DNA of 64,000 nucleotides from Epiperipatus broadwayi (GCA_028023455.1 JAQFVV010012441.1:5319492-5383491); one strand, 5' to 3'. Counted from the first letter of the stretch, positions 44,332 to 58,096 are shown. The notes: generated by a model from the letters alone, not told the origin. A program made the numbers and translations.

Positions 44332-46223
44332 TTAATTCAACTACTGGTTTTGATTTTATTATTAATCAGAAATCTTATAAACTAATTAATTACATTTTTG
44401 AAAGTTTTCTTTTACAAAATTTTATTCTAAATTTTACATATTTATTTAACTTTTACTTTATAAAAGTTCTTTTCTTTAAAAAAGAACGGGAGAAAAAGTT
44501 TTCACTTTTCTTTAATTCTATTATACATTTCTCCCTCCCCCACTGCTAAGAAGTTTTATTCTAAAAGAAAAGTATGATGCATTATTTGTATTTTTTAAAT
44601 TTTTGTTTAAAAAAAATCTTTAAGCCCCCTCTTATAATTTAATTTTTCTTAAAAAATTACAAAACATGTAAAACTGTTTCATAGCGGTACATTAGACTGC
44701 CCTATGTTTGAGAGGTAAAATGTGTCAGTTTGACCTATTTTAGCTCTAATATCTTATTATTAATTTTTTTTAGGTTTACTATTAGATTTTTCATTTATTT
44801 AACTATTAGATTTTTCATTTATTTAATCATGTAATATTTTCATATCAATAAGTTTCTAAATTGCATACATATCAATAAAGCACAGAGGGTGAGTTTTCTT
44901 TCCAGACTGTCAATGTTGATTCCAACAATCCATGAGAAAAACATTCATCTTTTTGATGTGAACAGGGATTTTGACCAACATGGAGGCAGGATTTGCCTGA
45001 CTCATACCAACCTACATATATATATATATAAGACATATTTTGTGGGTTCGTCCATATTAAAAAAAAAAATTAATTATTGATATTCCGACATGTGACCAAG
45101 TCGAAACGTCAGAATATCAATAATTAAAAAAAAAATTTTTAACATGGATGAACATGCAAAATATGTCTTTTATATATGCAAGCTGTGAAAATCTTCATTT
45201 CAACATATATATATAACAAAGTTTTCTATGCTGTGTTTTCTACCAGACATTTGGATGAGCCCACAACTTGCTCCAATGGGTCTGCATCCTAGAAAGGAGA
45301 AGAAAAAGGGCCATTGCAAATGATAGGGTTCCTTGATTGACCATTCAGCTTACACTATAATATTTAGGATATGTGGGGATTCTCCCCGTGAATGAATCCG
45401 ACACTTACTCTGGTTGTTCCCAGTGTGCATATTTAAAGAATAAATGGATGGGCCAGAATTTTCTGAACCCTCACCCTGAGAATATTTTCCTGATAGTCCA
45501 TTATAGGTACTATTTTACACAGCCTGCAACCTACACTTACTATACTTTCCTCTTTTTATCTATACAATCCCCCCCCCATAACTCTAATAACCCACATACA
45601 ATCTACACTTACTTGAAATATTTTATTTTATTACATTTTATTTTATTACAGATTTCATTTTATCTAGTATACGTTTTATTTATTCCTTTTAGATTATTTA
45701 TTATTTTATCATCACATTTTGATTGTATACAAAAAAACTTTTACTTTATTATCATATATTTACTCTAAAACTATTATTTTACTTTAAATAACAAATTTTT
45801 CATTATACTTTCATTTAACTTGTATCAACTCTACAAAAAACAACGATAATATTTTTAAATCAAATGAAGTGTTGTTTGACTAAATATTTTAAATCAAAGG
45901 AAGTGTTTGACCAACTCCAAACCCCCAGTAATACTTTATTTATTATTTTTGACCACTTTTTTCTCTCTCCTTTTTAATTACATTATATATTTAACTATTA
46001 TTAATTATTTTATCAACATTACAACTTTTTTGCCATAGTTTATTTCTCTTCTTACACTGCTTACCAATTTTAATTTTTATAACTACACAATTTAGCATTT
46101 ATTTTAAACTTTAATTTCAAACTTTTTTTCAATTTTAAATTTTAATTATGATTTTACTTTTTTAAGTTTGATTATTATGCTGGGACAATTTATACCACTT
46201 CGGCACCTATGTTGAGTGGCCTT
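44332..46223 (-). other. Region between LTR-like repeats D and E
   Basis: If D and E belong to one element this is its interior, but I find no gag or pol motif. A foldback lies at 45020-45178, a moderately GC-rich unassigned patch at 45230-45520, and T-rich DNA at 45550-46190. The 131-codon frame at 45373 is hydrophobic and unrecognised. Confidence 0.45.
45020..45178. repeat. Foldback element centred on the AAGTCGAAACGTCAG repeat
   Basis: The left arm (AGACATATTTTGTGGGTTCG, then TCCAT, a poly-A run and TTAATTATTGATATTC) is mirrored by the right arm (GAATATCAATAATTAA, poly-A, ATGGATGAACATGCAAAATA). The centre is CGACATGTGACCAAGTCGAA. It is a palindromic member of the repeat seen at 16651-16740. 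Confidence 0.8.
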
Positions 46224-47522
46224 TGAACCAGGTCCATTTAAAAGAAGTTGTATAATTGTGTTCAAACCTTATTTATCATAATTTTAAATTTTATATTTTT
46301 AATATTATGTGAACACACAAGCCCTTCAAGCAGAGGAAAGAATACCATTGATAGCAGATCTATCAATGATACCCATGGTCAGACTGATCTATGCAAAACA
46401 TAACACAATCACATTTCCAGACCTTGGCCCACCTCATCTACTAGATTCAAACTTTTGCCATCCAAAGCATTTTATTTGTTTAAAGGTAAACCTCAGGTGC
46501 CATCTAATTACAAAAAGTAATTAACATGCTTGTATGATATGCCCATAATCCAGTGCTTGAAATATCTCATGATTAGCTTACACTCTGTCTCAGTGTCCAG
46601 CATATTTACTTAACACATAAAGTAACTTTACAGTAATTTACTGCTGATGCAGTCACAAGAGAAAAAGAGAAACAATTAAGGCAAACATTAATATTTATTT
46701 AAACACACACATATCTAATATATCAATAATATCAAAATGTACATATAAAAACATATAAGCAATTACTCAGCTAAATTATGATAGTCCTTTATTAATTAAA
46801 GTTCATTTTATTTAAATATAAAGTGTCTACAAACAGTGATCAAAATAATTTAGTTATTTAAAGTATCGTTACCTAGATTTTCATTTGTGTGCATTTTCCA
46901 ACTGGTTGCCTTTTTGGTTCTCCATCGATGGCTTCATGGTTTGATTCTAGTCTGTGACTCAGAAATCAAAGAGAGAGAGAATAGTGGTAGCATGTAATTT
47001 GATTTCACCATCAGTTTGTAACATTTGTTCTAGATGAAATAATTGACTTACAGATGTTTGGGGCATGAAGCCTTGTTGGACACATCCATGGCTTATACGA
47101 TCTCTCAATTAATGTTGACCACAGCAATAATGATTCGCTTTGCTGTATCTACAGTTCTGAATATCTAGATTTCTGGTTGTTTGGATTCTCAATGAAAATC
47201 TGGCTCTGCATTTTTTAGAAACAACCCGAACTCTGAACTAATAGTAATCCAAACAAATTGCAGATTGTAGCCTGATTGTATTAGGTACAAACCAGACTAT
47301 ATCACAAACCAGACTGAAGAACAAAAAAGAGAGTGACTTTATATACTTTTTTCTCTTCTATTGTTTTAATTTTTTATCATTATTTTTAATTTAGACTTTA
47401 ACTTGAAATGTCTTCTAATTAATTATTCATTTTTTCAATTAAATGATTTTTTACATTTGCCTTAATCTTAATCAGTTCAGAGCATCTAAACAATCTTGAT
47501 AAGATAGTTTACAGTTTTTTCA
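46224..47522 (-). repeat. LTR-like direct repeat E (1.30 kb)
   Basis: Partner of repeat D, with the same ends and same internal order, including CACATTTCCA, CATCCAAAGCA, CCATAATC and TCTAGATTTCTGGTTGTTTG. Visible divergence from D is considerable, so any shared insertion is old, or they are independent solo LTRs. Confidence 0.6.
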
Positions 47523-48009
47523 TGTGAATGAATAAATATCAATATCACATAAATCTATCAATTTATGTTTTAGAAGTTTTAACTTTTTAAATATATTTTA
47601 CAATTTTGCAATTATATTCTAACAGATCAACCATGCTTCCTGCAATTTGTCTAGTTCAAAAATATAATCTTCTATTTTTAACACAGAGACTACACAGAGG
47701 AAATAGTAATCAATAAAGGGTAGTTTTAAATGTGACTCCAGTTGAAAAATGTTGAAATATTGTGACATTTATATATATATATATATATCTAGATGTGATA
47801 ATCTCTACCAGTGCAAAATCAGAGAAGCCATTGAGGTACTTAAAAGACCAGATTGCATCAATAAGTGAGATGATACAGCTAACTTCCTCCTATTTGGAAA
47901 GATTTTTTTAAAAAAACATTCTTAATTTAACATTTTTGCTATTGGTGGAATTTTAACGGTTTTTTTCAAATCAGTGATTGTAGCACCTCTACAATCTTTT
48001 CTACCTTTT
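47523..48009. other. AT-rich DNA, nothing recognised
   Basis: Contains a TA run at 47769-47788 and a short patch of balanced composition (47790-47890). No coding frame. Confidence 0.5.
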
Positions 48010-48100
48010 ATCACCCAGTAGATGACTTGTGTGATCAAGTTAAAACATTGGTATATTAATATTTACATTTTTTAACATGAATAAACCTGCAAAATATGTT
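48010..48100 (+). repeat. Diverged copy of the 16651-type repeat
   Basis: CAGTAGATGACTTGTGTGAT, CAAGTTAAAACATTGGTATA and ATGAATAAACCTGCAAAATA correspond word for word to the copy at 16651-16740. Confidence 0.65.
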
Positions 48101-49200
48101 ATATATTGTAACAATATTTATAAATTAATATAATATGTATTTGTAATTATTATAAAATATATTAATTATTTAACTATTTTAATATCACTTTAACATAATA
48201 AATATTTAATAGGAAATTATTAATTATTAATATATTACAATTTAATTTTAACTATATTAATCATCATACATAGATAAAGAAATTATAAATCTTCACTTAA
48301 AATATACATTAAAGATTTTATTTATTTATATATTACATTTAACAATAAAACATACTATTTCATCTAATAAAAATAATATTAAATATACAACTAATAAAAA
48401 CCCACTTAATCTAGCCTTATTTATCTCCAATACTAGTTCTTCTAACAAAGAATCCTTCTATTCTCTTCCAAATATATAACATCATCATACACAAATCGAA
48501 ACTTATAAAAAATATATTTTATAAAACTAATATTATAATAAAGATAATATCACTCTTTATTCATTTATAATAATTCAACCACTAGATTTTTTCAATCTAG
48601 ATAAGTATCTATTTATAGTACTTGATCAAACCATTCATACATATTTATTACACATGACTGAGACTTTACAAAGAATTTTATTTTACTACATTATAAAATT
48701 AAAGACCAATATTACAAAGTTTATACTATAGATCAAAATTCTTATAAATTACATTTATATTATAACAATATAACCTTTTAATCTCAAACAAATAAAATAA
48801 TTTATTTAATGATTATTTATCCAATGAATAATAAATAATAAATATCTTATATAATAGATACATAATAAATTATAATAGATGAATAAACTTATCAGTAAAC
48901 TCACAACAATAATCACTTTATAAACTATACACTATTAAAATTATCCTATTCATACTATTTAATAATACTAAAATACTATAACTCTTCATAATATCATTTT
49001 CTATAAACCCCTATTTACTAAAATATATCATACCTAAACATAAATTTAATATTATATTTATTATAATAACATAACTTTTATATGTATTATTTAACATTTT
49101 TAACTAATACAATCATCTTTATGAGGAACTAAATTATCAAACACAATTTTATTTCTATTTAATTATTATCAAATTTTTTTCTTACATATCCTTAAATACT
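48101..49200. other. Strongly G-depleted AT-rich stretch
   Basis: Over about 1.1 kb the plus strand has very little G while C is clearly more common; several 60-base lines contain no G at all (for example 48901-49080). Neighbouring DNA does not show this skew. I see no convincing frame in either code. A nuclear copy of mitochondrial DNA is one explanation, but no mitochondrial gene was recognised. Confidence 0.4.
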
Positions 49201-49212
49201 TAAATATCAACA

Positions 49213-49218
<6 letters not shown>

Positions 49219-49249
<31 letters not shown>

Positions 49250-49435
49250 AATCATATATAAAATATATATAAATTCTGATAATTTGAATAGTTTTCTTTT
49301 CATCTGCTAACTGTAATGTGCATATATATATATATATATGTTGAGGTTTTTTTAAATTAAAAGCTTGCATGAATGAATCTGAAAAATATGTTTTTTTACA
49401 TCTACAGATCATGAAAACATTCGTATAAAAACACA

Positions 49436-49514
<79 letters not shown>

Positions 49515-49560
49515 CTATATATATATCATACATATATCAACATTCTATAAAAAGACTATC
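49219..49560. repeat. (TA)n tracts with an embedded 16651-type tail
   Basis: TA runs at 49219-49246, 49322-49340, 49439-49481 and 49485-49526. Between them GCATGAATGAATCTGAAAAA, then TATGTTTTTT, recalls the GGATGAACCTGCAAAATATGT tail of the dispersed repeat. Confidence 0.7.
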
Positions 49561-51150
49561 TGTATTAAAAACCTATCCTAATCTACAGGTGCTTTGATTC
49601 TGGTCTTAATTCAAATAATCCACTATGGAATATTATTTGCATAATCTCCACCTTATTGAAATCTCACAGTGTATCATTCAGATTATGAATGCTATGATTC
49701 AGGCCTTAGAAGTTGAAAGCATGATCAGCAAGCTTTCCAAGATTTAATACTGAATAATCTTTTCTTTCTCAAATGTTCATATTCATTTATATACATTAAA
49801 ATTATGGATTTTTTGAAAAAAGGAATATATTTTTCAATAGATGCAAAATTGATACTCATACAAATGGCATTGTGGTTAAAACAGTTAAACAAATATGTGG
49901 ACAAATTAACAAAAGTCTATACATTGCAAGACTATTCATAGTTTTAATATTTTATATAAAATAAAAACTGATCAGTATATAAATATTTTAACTTTCAGAC
50001 TATACATTTGATTCTTTACGAATTGTAATAATAGTAAAAAAAAATTCAATCTCAAGACAGATAAAAAAAACAGAAAGCTACTTTTATCCTTAAATTTAAA
50101 ATATTTACATTTATAAGAAATAAATTTAAGCATGTGCTTAATTACAATTTTTCAATAACTAATTTCATAACACCCTAAAAGATATCTACATTTTCATGTA
50201 TGAAGAGTAATGACAATTTGTATATATGCATACCTTACCATGTAATTAATCAATTATTTTATTCCACAATTTTAAAATATTTTTAAAATAAATTTTGGAT
50301 ATTTTGTATAATTATTTTTCTGTTTACAGTTTGAAGATAAATATTTAGAGAAATTTGTGGATATTTTGAACTTTATATTGCTACATTGATGATAAATAAC
50401 TTATAATGTTTCATGTTCTTTCAATATTTTGTCCTTTTGTAAAGAGAAAATGGATTTTCAAAATATATTTTATATCGAATTAGTTATGTAATTTGTGTAA
50501 AGATAAAAACTGCTGCCTTTTTTTCTAAAAGTAAAGCCTGATTTGATTCTAGTTGTTAGAAATTTATATTTCTATACTTTGTGAAAAATTAAAATTTGAT
50601 GTAAAACTGTGTTATATCTGATGCATTCATTATGATACATTAAGAGGTTAACATAATATTGCAGTGACATTAAAACAGCAAACAGATTTATTTTGTTTAA
50701 TTTTTTGAAAATTAATTTTTACATTAAAAATTAAAAATTTTTTGGATTAAAAATTACTGTATTGATTTTCGTATAGTTACAAGTAACAATAACTTTTTAT
50801 GGAATATGTGAGGGATATTCACTTTATGGAAGTCATGGAAAAGAAATAGAAACATAAGTCACATGTATTTAAGAGATACATTTCTTAATAGTACATGCTG
50901 AAATACAAAATAAATTATTAATAACTCTGTAAATTTGCTGTTATTATATATATGTATAATAAAATACATAATTTTTTATTTATTCTAATCTAGGGATTAT
51001 TAAACAACATAATAAATATGTATAATGGCATAAAAATTATAGTTCATTGCAAGTAAGTTTTAAAATTTTGGAGAATAAAAAAAATAAAGAACATTTTCTT
51101 TTATTATATTTATATTCGGAAGTTTACAGTCTTACTGTATCTGTGCTACA
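49561..51150. other. Gene-free AT-rich DNA
   Basis: No recognisable frame, RNA gene or repeat. Confidence 0.6.
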
Positions 51151-52832
51151 GGACACCACTAGGACTCACTTGAACCTAGAAAATTTATAGAGTAGGCAGA
51201 TACATGCTGTTAAAGATCCAACTGTTACCCATATATGTTACTTTAACCATCAGCACTAGTCACTAGCTCATGGAATAGCAGAGGTTTTAAAACATTTATT
51301 AAAATATATTTTTATTAAAGAATAAAAAAAAAAAACTAAATTAGATCACTGTCAGTACTAATAACACAAAAGTTTTTATTTATGTATATATAAGCAATAA
51401 CATACATATTAAAAAAAAATTATTATTATAAAAAAAATATGCTTTATGTTTTGTTTCATTATTATTATTATATTGTGTTTAATTTTAACTTTTAATTTTT
51501 GAATACTGAGCATAGTTAGGCCACCCAGACAATGCATTTAAAAGATCTTCAAAACATTTGATTCCAGGCCAAAGGTCCGCAGCCACGCCAATGCTCACTT
51601 TCAGATATATATCCACAACCAAAGCAATGTGAACATGTTAGCATCAAATCACGCTAAGAGGAATATGCATCTAACAGCATGATATTATTTGAAAAAACAT
51701 GACTTTCATCCAGTACAGGAATGAACATCTGTCTGGCAAAGGAATCATGCATGTAATATAATAAAAAGAATAACACTACGAATGGATGGGAGAGCGGTCT
51801 ATCTTGCCAGTTTATCATCCCAATCCATAGAGCTAAAATGGGTCAATGGTGGAGAAAATATATCTGCATCCATTGCAACACCATGACTGCCTCTTTGGAG
51901 TCATGCATTCAGTTGGGCACATTGCCCTAATGTGCAAACACACTTCACATTACATTGATGTAAATGTCCATATATCTCTCCACTAGCATTGACACAAGTA
52001 TGAAACAAATAATCTGAAATCAAAAACCCCTTAAAACTAACATATATTTAAATGAAGCTAAACAGCTACCTACACTCAACTTACATTTAAGTCAATTTAT
52101 TAATTTAATTCTGTAACAATCAATCTTTAGTTTAAGGTTTAAATCATTTTAAGATGACACATTGTATTTAACTTATCCTACCACAAATATAATTTGACCT
52201 ATTTTTTCCTTTTTTTAAATTCAATAATGCACAAATAATGATAGGTGTTTCTATTTTTAAATTCATTTGCAATCACAGACTCCTGCCCTATTACAAACAG
52301 ATCTTGTTAAGCATGAATAAATAAATAAAAAAAAACAAATATTTTAAGAGATTACATTTTAAAATTTAGCAATGGCTTTTAACATTGCAATGTTTATAAA
52401 AAAATAAAATTTAGGTTTGCTTAAGAGAGAATGTCTATTGTTCATTTTTAAAGACAAATAAAGTTCAAAGATTTTAAATTTAAGAGCGTTTATATTTAAT
52501 TTTATCATTTATAAATTTATACCTCCTTTTGTCCATGCTCGTTCCTTCGCAATGAAGTTCTAAGTTACACAAGAGCCCTTTCCTTGCAGATGATGACAAT
52601 TTATGAAGCTTGATGGAGATTTCCACATACAGCACCAGTAGTTCGATCCTGGGATCTGTGAAGATGAAAGCTGCCTTCGGCCAGCTGAATTGAAGGAAGC
52701 ATGACGAAGTGGATTACATTCTTAGTGACGGCAACAATATATTTTTTTTAAATTATTTTATTTTCGGCAAAGTCAATGGAATTCAAACTTTAATTTTTTA
52801 ATTCTCTAATTAATTATTTCTTTTGGATTTTC

Positions 52833-52912
52833 CATTTTATAGTCCTGATGCATCCTATCTCTGGAATGCACGGATCCATCAAACATATTCCATATCTGTA
52901 TTTCATTGGTTC
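52833..52912 (-). promoter_or_regulatory. LTR promoter-like elements of repeat B
   Basis: Minus-strand AACCAATGAAA followed by GGACTATAAAATGGAAAA, in the same order as in repeat A despite strong divergence between the two. Confidence 0.45.
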
Positions 52913-52922
52913 ATTGAGTTTC

Positions 52923-52991
52923 TGACTAAGTAGATTTTGGGTTTGTGACTAAGTAGATTTTGGGTTTGTGGCTAAGTGGATTTTTCGACTG
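52923..52991. repeat. Tandem repeat, 23 bp x 3
   Basis: The unit TGACTAAGTAGATTTTGGGT(TTG) starts at 52923, 52946 and 52969. The third copy is diverged. Confidence 0.85.
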
Positions 52992-53351
52992 AAGTCTGTG
53001 TCTATATCTTTGGGCAGAAAAAGCAAATCTTTTGTTTCTATTCCTCGATTCTTATCTCTTTCATAATCATCTTTTCAATGGTCAATTTGCCCTAAGGATC
53101 TAATTGTAATTTTTATTTTTAAGATTAAAAAACTCTCTTTGTTATTTTTAAAATCAAAAGGTTTTTTATTATATTTTATTTAAAGATTAGAATCTTTGCT
53201 CCAGTTCTATCATTTTTTTAATAAAAAGCTTATTTTATTTCAATATTTAAATCAAACGTATTAATAAATTAATGATTTATTATTTGTGCATTTTGAACAT
53301 TTGTGCTTTTAATTCAGTCTTAGATATTTACAAAAAAATATCCCGTTACAT

Positions 53352-54570
53352 TATGTTAAAATACATAATTTATTTTATTTTTCAGTTACAATTAGAAATT
53401 ACCTTCAGAGATAAATATAGCATTACATTTATGTGAAATACAATTTACTATGAAATATAACACATCCTTATAAAATATATGTTATAAACAAAATGGCAGC
53501 TTAAATACTTTAGTTAATATTCGACATGTACTATTTCACAACTAGTCATGGACTTGAAGTTATATACCCAATATATGTAACAATACTTCAGAATAATAGT
53601 TTGCTTGTATCTTTTAAATCAACTGCAATCCTGGACAGCAAATGAGATTATGTTTTTTTGTTTTTTTTTTTAAATTTGGGTCATTCAATAATTTATCAAT
53701 CTGACTTAAAAATATGAAATATAATAAAATGTATCTGTATAATTTATTATGAAAATATTTTTTTTTAAATTTTAGTATGAAATCAGCTGTTTTTTGGTTT
53801 TTGGAAAATGCTATATAGAAAGTTGATGATTTCCATTTACATTTAGACTGAGGTTAACTTCTTTACAAAAATATGTCATGCATATTAAATTCTGGTCATC
53901 CATTTTTAAAAAAAAATCTGGGCTAATTCTTATAATTTAGTTGTTTAATATTGGAAGTCACATTCTCATAAAATTTTACAGTTGATTTATTATTGAAAAT
54001 AAATTTTACTTTTAGAATCTAAGTTTCTCGGTTTCTGGATTATGTAGACCTTTGAGAAATTTATACAGGTTAAGAAATGGTTTAATTTCTTTATAAAAAT
54101 TCGATAAAAAAATTGACTATGTATTTTTTCTTTCCTTTTTTTTTAATTTTAACCAAAAAGATATGGGTTTGACTTTACAAGTTGCTAAAATGTTTTATCT
54201 TTCGTTTGTTATTGAAAATAAACTTTTAGCGTAGACTTCTAATTTCCTTGTTTTAAATATTTAGACAGATGGAAAGTTTTATATCAGTTCAGTTATTTTT
54301 CTTTTTTAAAAAATGTCTATTAATGAAATAACGATTTGACATTAAATATTGCTGTCTTTTTTTGTTTCAGTTCTTTATTAAATTTCTTATTATTTATAAG
54401 TTGTGATCAGTTGAGAATATATATGAATCATACATTAATCACATGTATTTACGCAAATCCATATTTTAGACTTTTTTAAATCACCTTTTTCATTAATGAA
54501 TGTGGTATGAAAATTATAGTCTTTCCATTATTGTGTTATGTTCTGTTTGTTAATCTAAAAGTGTTATCAA
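53352..54570. other. Gene-free AT-rich DNA
   Basis: No recognisable frame or repeat; many poly-T runs. Confidence 0.55.
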
Positions 54571-54720
54571 GCGTTGTTAGCCGAGAGGTCAGCGCAGTGG
54601 CCTTGCAAACAAGTAGTTGGTTGCAGATGGTTGTTGCGGGTTCGCCTCCCGGCCGATGCTATGACATATGGAATAAAAAAGTGTTTGAAGAAAGAAGGAT
54701 TCAAATTTATTCAATAAATA
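54571..54720 (+). mobile_element. tRNA-derived SINE
   Basis: A-box-like TAGCCGAGAGGTCAGCGCAG with TGG, then CCTTGCAAACAAG, an expanded middle, and a B box GGGTTCGCCTCCC in a T-arm (CGGG with CCCG). This is a tRNA-like head containing an RNA polymerase III promoter. It has an insertion in the anticodon to T-arm part and no intact acceptor stem, so it is a SINE and not a functional tRNA gene. The AT-rich tail extends to roughly 54720; its end is not certain. Confidence 0.6.
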
Positions 54721-55154
54721 GTAGTTTACTTGTACATACTAACATATTTAATCTATTTTATGACTTATAGTTAATAATATTTAATATTTATTTTTACAAT
54801 TTATATTTATAATATTTATCTTTTTATTGTCACTTCATGCAAAAAAAAAAAGACTGATCCTATGTTTTGAACTTTTAGGAGGTTTTGTTCTAATTTTAAT
54901 TCACTTTACTTTTATCTATACTAGTTATATAAAACAAATAATTACATTATTTAGAGAGACCATAAATAAGCACACAGAAATAAACATGCAGACAGACACA
55001 CAACTAAAATATTATCACAGATTTAATAGCTATAAATATTAAAAGTAGACTTTCATCTGTGAAAATCTTACAAATAATATATATATTTAAATACAAGTAT
55101 AAGAAGATTGGATAGCTGCAGGGTGCTTGAAAGTATGAGTTCAAGTCCCTTATA

Positions 55155-55155
<1 letters not shown>
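54721..55155. other. AT-rich DNA, nothing recognised
   Basis: The small 71-codon frame at 54827 is hydrophobic, AT-driven and unrecognised. Confidence 0.5.
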
Positions 55156-55185
<30 letters not shown>

Positions 55186-55690
55186 CGCGCGTATGTAATT
55201 GAAATGGAAATAACTACCTCTCACAGAATTACGAAATGTCAAAAACTATGGAAAAAATAATAGCTTTCTTGTTATATATGCTGAGTTATTTGATGCAGTT
55301 TTAAAATATAGTGTGAATTTTGTTTTTTTATTTAAATTTATGTGCAGACTGATAACTCAGTTGAAAGTAGTTACTTCCTTTCAACTAACAGATATTTAAA
55401 TGTATGATTATATATATATATATATATATATGCGTGTGTATGTGTGTGAATTGTAATTAAAACAGAAACAACAACCTCTCATTGAATTATGTAACATCAA
55501 AAACAATAAATAGAGAGAATGATAGCACTTTATCCTTTAGTATAGAACCTTACTTATTTAACATATTTTGAAATTATAGGGTGAACTTTTTTGTCTACCA
55601 TTTTAATTTATTTACAGGCTAATAACTCAGTGAAAGCTAGTTACAGACTTTCATGTATAGATATTTAAAAATATGATTATATATATATAA
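55156..55690. repeat. Tandem duplication of a microsatellite-led unit, about 260 bp x 2
   Basis: Each unit begins with (TA)n then (TG)n or (CG)n, followed by GTAATT, AACTACCTCTCACAGAATTA (or ACAACCTCTCATTGAATTAT), TAACTCAGT, AGTTAC, and AGATATTTAAA, TATGATTATATATA. Unit 1 is about 55156-55408 and unit 2 about 55409-55690. Confidence 0.8.
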
Positions 55691-55745
55691 ACATTAGACA
55701 ATTCAGTAATTAAAATTTGTTAAAAAGAACAAAAAATATAAACAT

Positions 55746-55793
55746 CACTTAGGAGCGCTTTCAACTATCCTTGTAGTCTTTATCAACTAACAC
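55746..55793 (-). ncRNA. Hammerhead-like ribozyme of Penelope copy 5
   Basis: Minus strand: TTAG (stem I), TTGATAA (core with two changes), AGACTA-CAAGGA-TAGTT (stem II of five pairs), GAAA (plus 55759-55762), GCGC, T, C (cleavage position), CTAA closing stem I. Stem III is the minimal A-U plus G-C type. All stems form. The changes at C3 and G8 of the core should abolish or weaken cleavage. Confidence 0.7.
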
Positions 55794-56647
<854 letters not shown>

Positions 56648-56689
56648 GTTCAAATACATGTGCGTAGTGTATATTAACAATGTAATTAG

Positions 56690-56990
56690 AGGAACTTGAA
56701 CTTAGACTAAGCTCCCTACATCTATCCAATCCATCTTATAAACCAAGACCCATGACCACATCCTTGGAATAAAGATAAATAATATTCACTATACACATTT
56801 AATGCTGAACATGCACCTATTAGTTGGTTCAGATATATATAATCAGTGCTGTTTTATATTAAAATAGCAAATCTTCAAACTTTAATGGACTTATGTCAAT
56901 CTTCTCCATTCTCCAACATCCTCAATTGCTACCAAGTCCAAACAACTTTCTCTCATAAATCTATAATAGCTCTTTTGTTGAAGTAGGGGA
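56690..56990 (-). repeat. Family M repeat, diverged
   Basis: It aligns with 9990-10260: AAGATAAATAAT, ATACACATTTAATGCTGAAC, TTAGTTGGTTCAGAT, AATAGCAAATCTTCAAACTT and CTCCATTCTCCAAC have counterparts in the same order. Confidence 0.65.
56788..56829 (-). ncRNA. Hammerhead relic, family M
   Basis: Minus strand: AACCAA, CTAATAG (for CTGATGA), GTGCATGTTCAGCAT, TAAA (for GAAA). Identified only by alignment to better copies; inactive. Confidence 0.45.
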
Positions 56991-57169
56991 GTCCTTTTAC
57001 TTTAAACCCAAGTTTGTATACAAATTTAAACCCAGAAAGTTTATTTATAGGTGTGAGAATGTGAAAGAATATCATTTGCTTGACATTTTCAAATAATCTT
57101 TGTAACTTATTTAGTGCAAAACTCTCCATACAGCTTGACCAAGTATAAGAAATGGTGATAATGTAATGT
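56991..57169. other. AT-rich DNA, nothing recognised
   Basis: Short unassigned stretch between family M and repeat N. Confidence 0.5.
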
Positions 57170-57790
57170 TTACTGATTTAATTTCTTCAGTGTTGTATAT
57201 GTTGAATCAAACGTTTTTAGGGATTGTAATTACAATAATGAATAGAAATAAGATCGCTAACAAAAAAGCTATTATACGTTCATAATAAAAACTTGCCTGG
57301 TCTCAGAAATTTTGAATTAATAGTAATTGATAATTTATTGGTAATATCAAAAGGTCAAAGTTTATCTCTATTTAATGAATATTATTTCATTTCTATTTAT
57401 TATTATAATAACAATTAGTAGAAACATTTAATTCAACACATGCAACACTTAAGAGAAGTTTAAAATATTTTTTGCAGAATGTCAAGAAAGGTGCTATTTT
57501 TACACATTCTCATATTTATAAAAATAGCTTTCTGGGTTTAAACTCATATGGGAACTTGGATTTAAATTAACAGTACTTATTTTACTTCAACAAAAGACCC
57601 TAAACAAAAGAGCTATTATAGGTTTATGAGAAAAACTTGATTGGTCTTGGAAATTTAATATTAGTAGTAATTGATAGTTTCTTGATGACATCAAAAGGTT
57701 AAGATTTATCTCTATTTAATGGATATTTTTCCTCACTTCTGTTATTATAATAACATTCCATAGAATTATTTAATATATATATATATATAT
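57170..57790. repeat. Dispersed repeat N, tandem-dimer structure, copy 2
   Basis: AAAAGCTATTATA, AAAAACTTG, TGGTCT, TAGTAATTGATA, TATCTCTATTTAATG, TTATTATAATAACA recur twice about 345 bases apart (from 57265 and 57608), separated by GAGAAGTTTAAAATATT, as in the copy at 40.5 kb. Confidence 0.7.
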
Positions 57791-58096
57791 TTATGCACAT
57801 ATTTTTATGAAAACACTTATATACATATGAAGATAATTTGGAAGTTGTGATTTTTTCAATTTCACAATCTATGTATTTTTGACTTAAAATTATTTAAGAT
57901 CTAGAATATTTAGATAAAGGTAATTCCACTTTTAGCTTAGTCATAGATAAGACAAAAATACTATAATTACATAGAGTAATTTTAGATCACAAACTGATAA
58001 TTTTTATTGTTTGCCAAATGTATATATTGAAAAGAATATTTTGACAGGCATACAATATTTTACAAATCACATTTTTAAGAGCAACCATGTTTAATA
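57791..58096. other. AT-rich DNA, nothing recognised
   Basis: No frame or repeat seen. Confidence 0.5.

Larger units (their letters stand above)
51151..53351 (-). mobile_element. LTR-like repeat B, minus orientation
   Basis: A relative of repeat A: GACACCACTAGG, ACCTAGAAAATTTATAGAGT, AGGCAGATACATGCTGTTAA and CACTAGCTCA correspond to the A copy. On the minus strand CCAAT (near 52907) precedes GGACTATAAAA (52835-52845), and CCTAG is followed by TGGTGTCC at the far end. The right edge CGTTACA (TGTAACG on the minus strand) would be the LTR start. No coding region is attached. Confidence 0.5.

Noticed and set aside
45373-45768. 131-codon frame between LTR-like repeats
   Set aside because: The second half is translated T-rich low-complexity DNA. 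The first part has no recognisable domain, and the frame is not shared with any other repeat.
54571-54657. Functional tRNA gene
   Set aside because: A and B boxes are present, but the spacing between anticodon and T arm is too long and the acceptor stem does not pair, so it is treated as a SINE.
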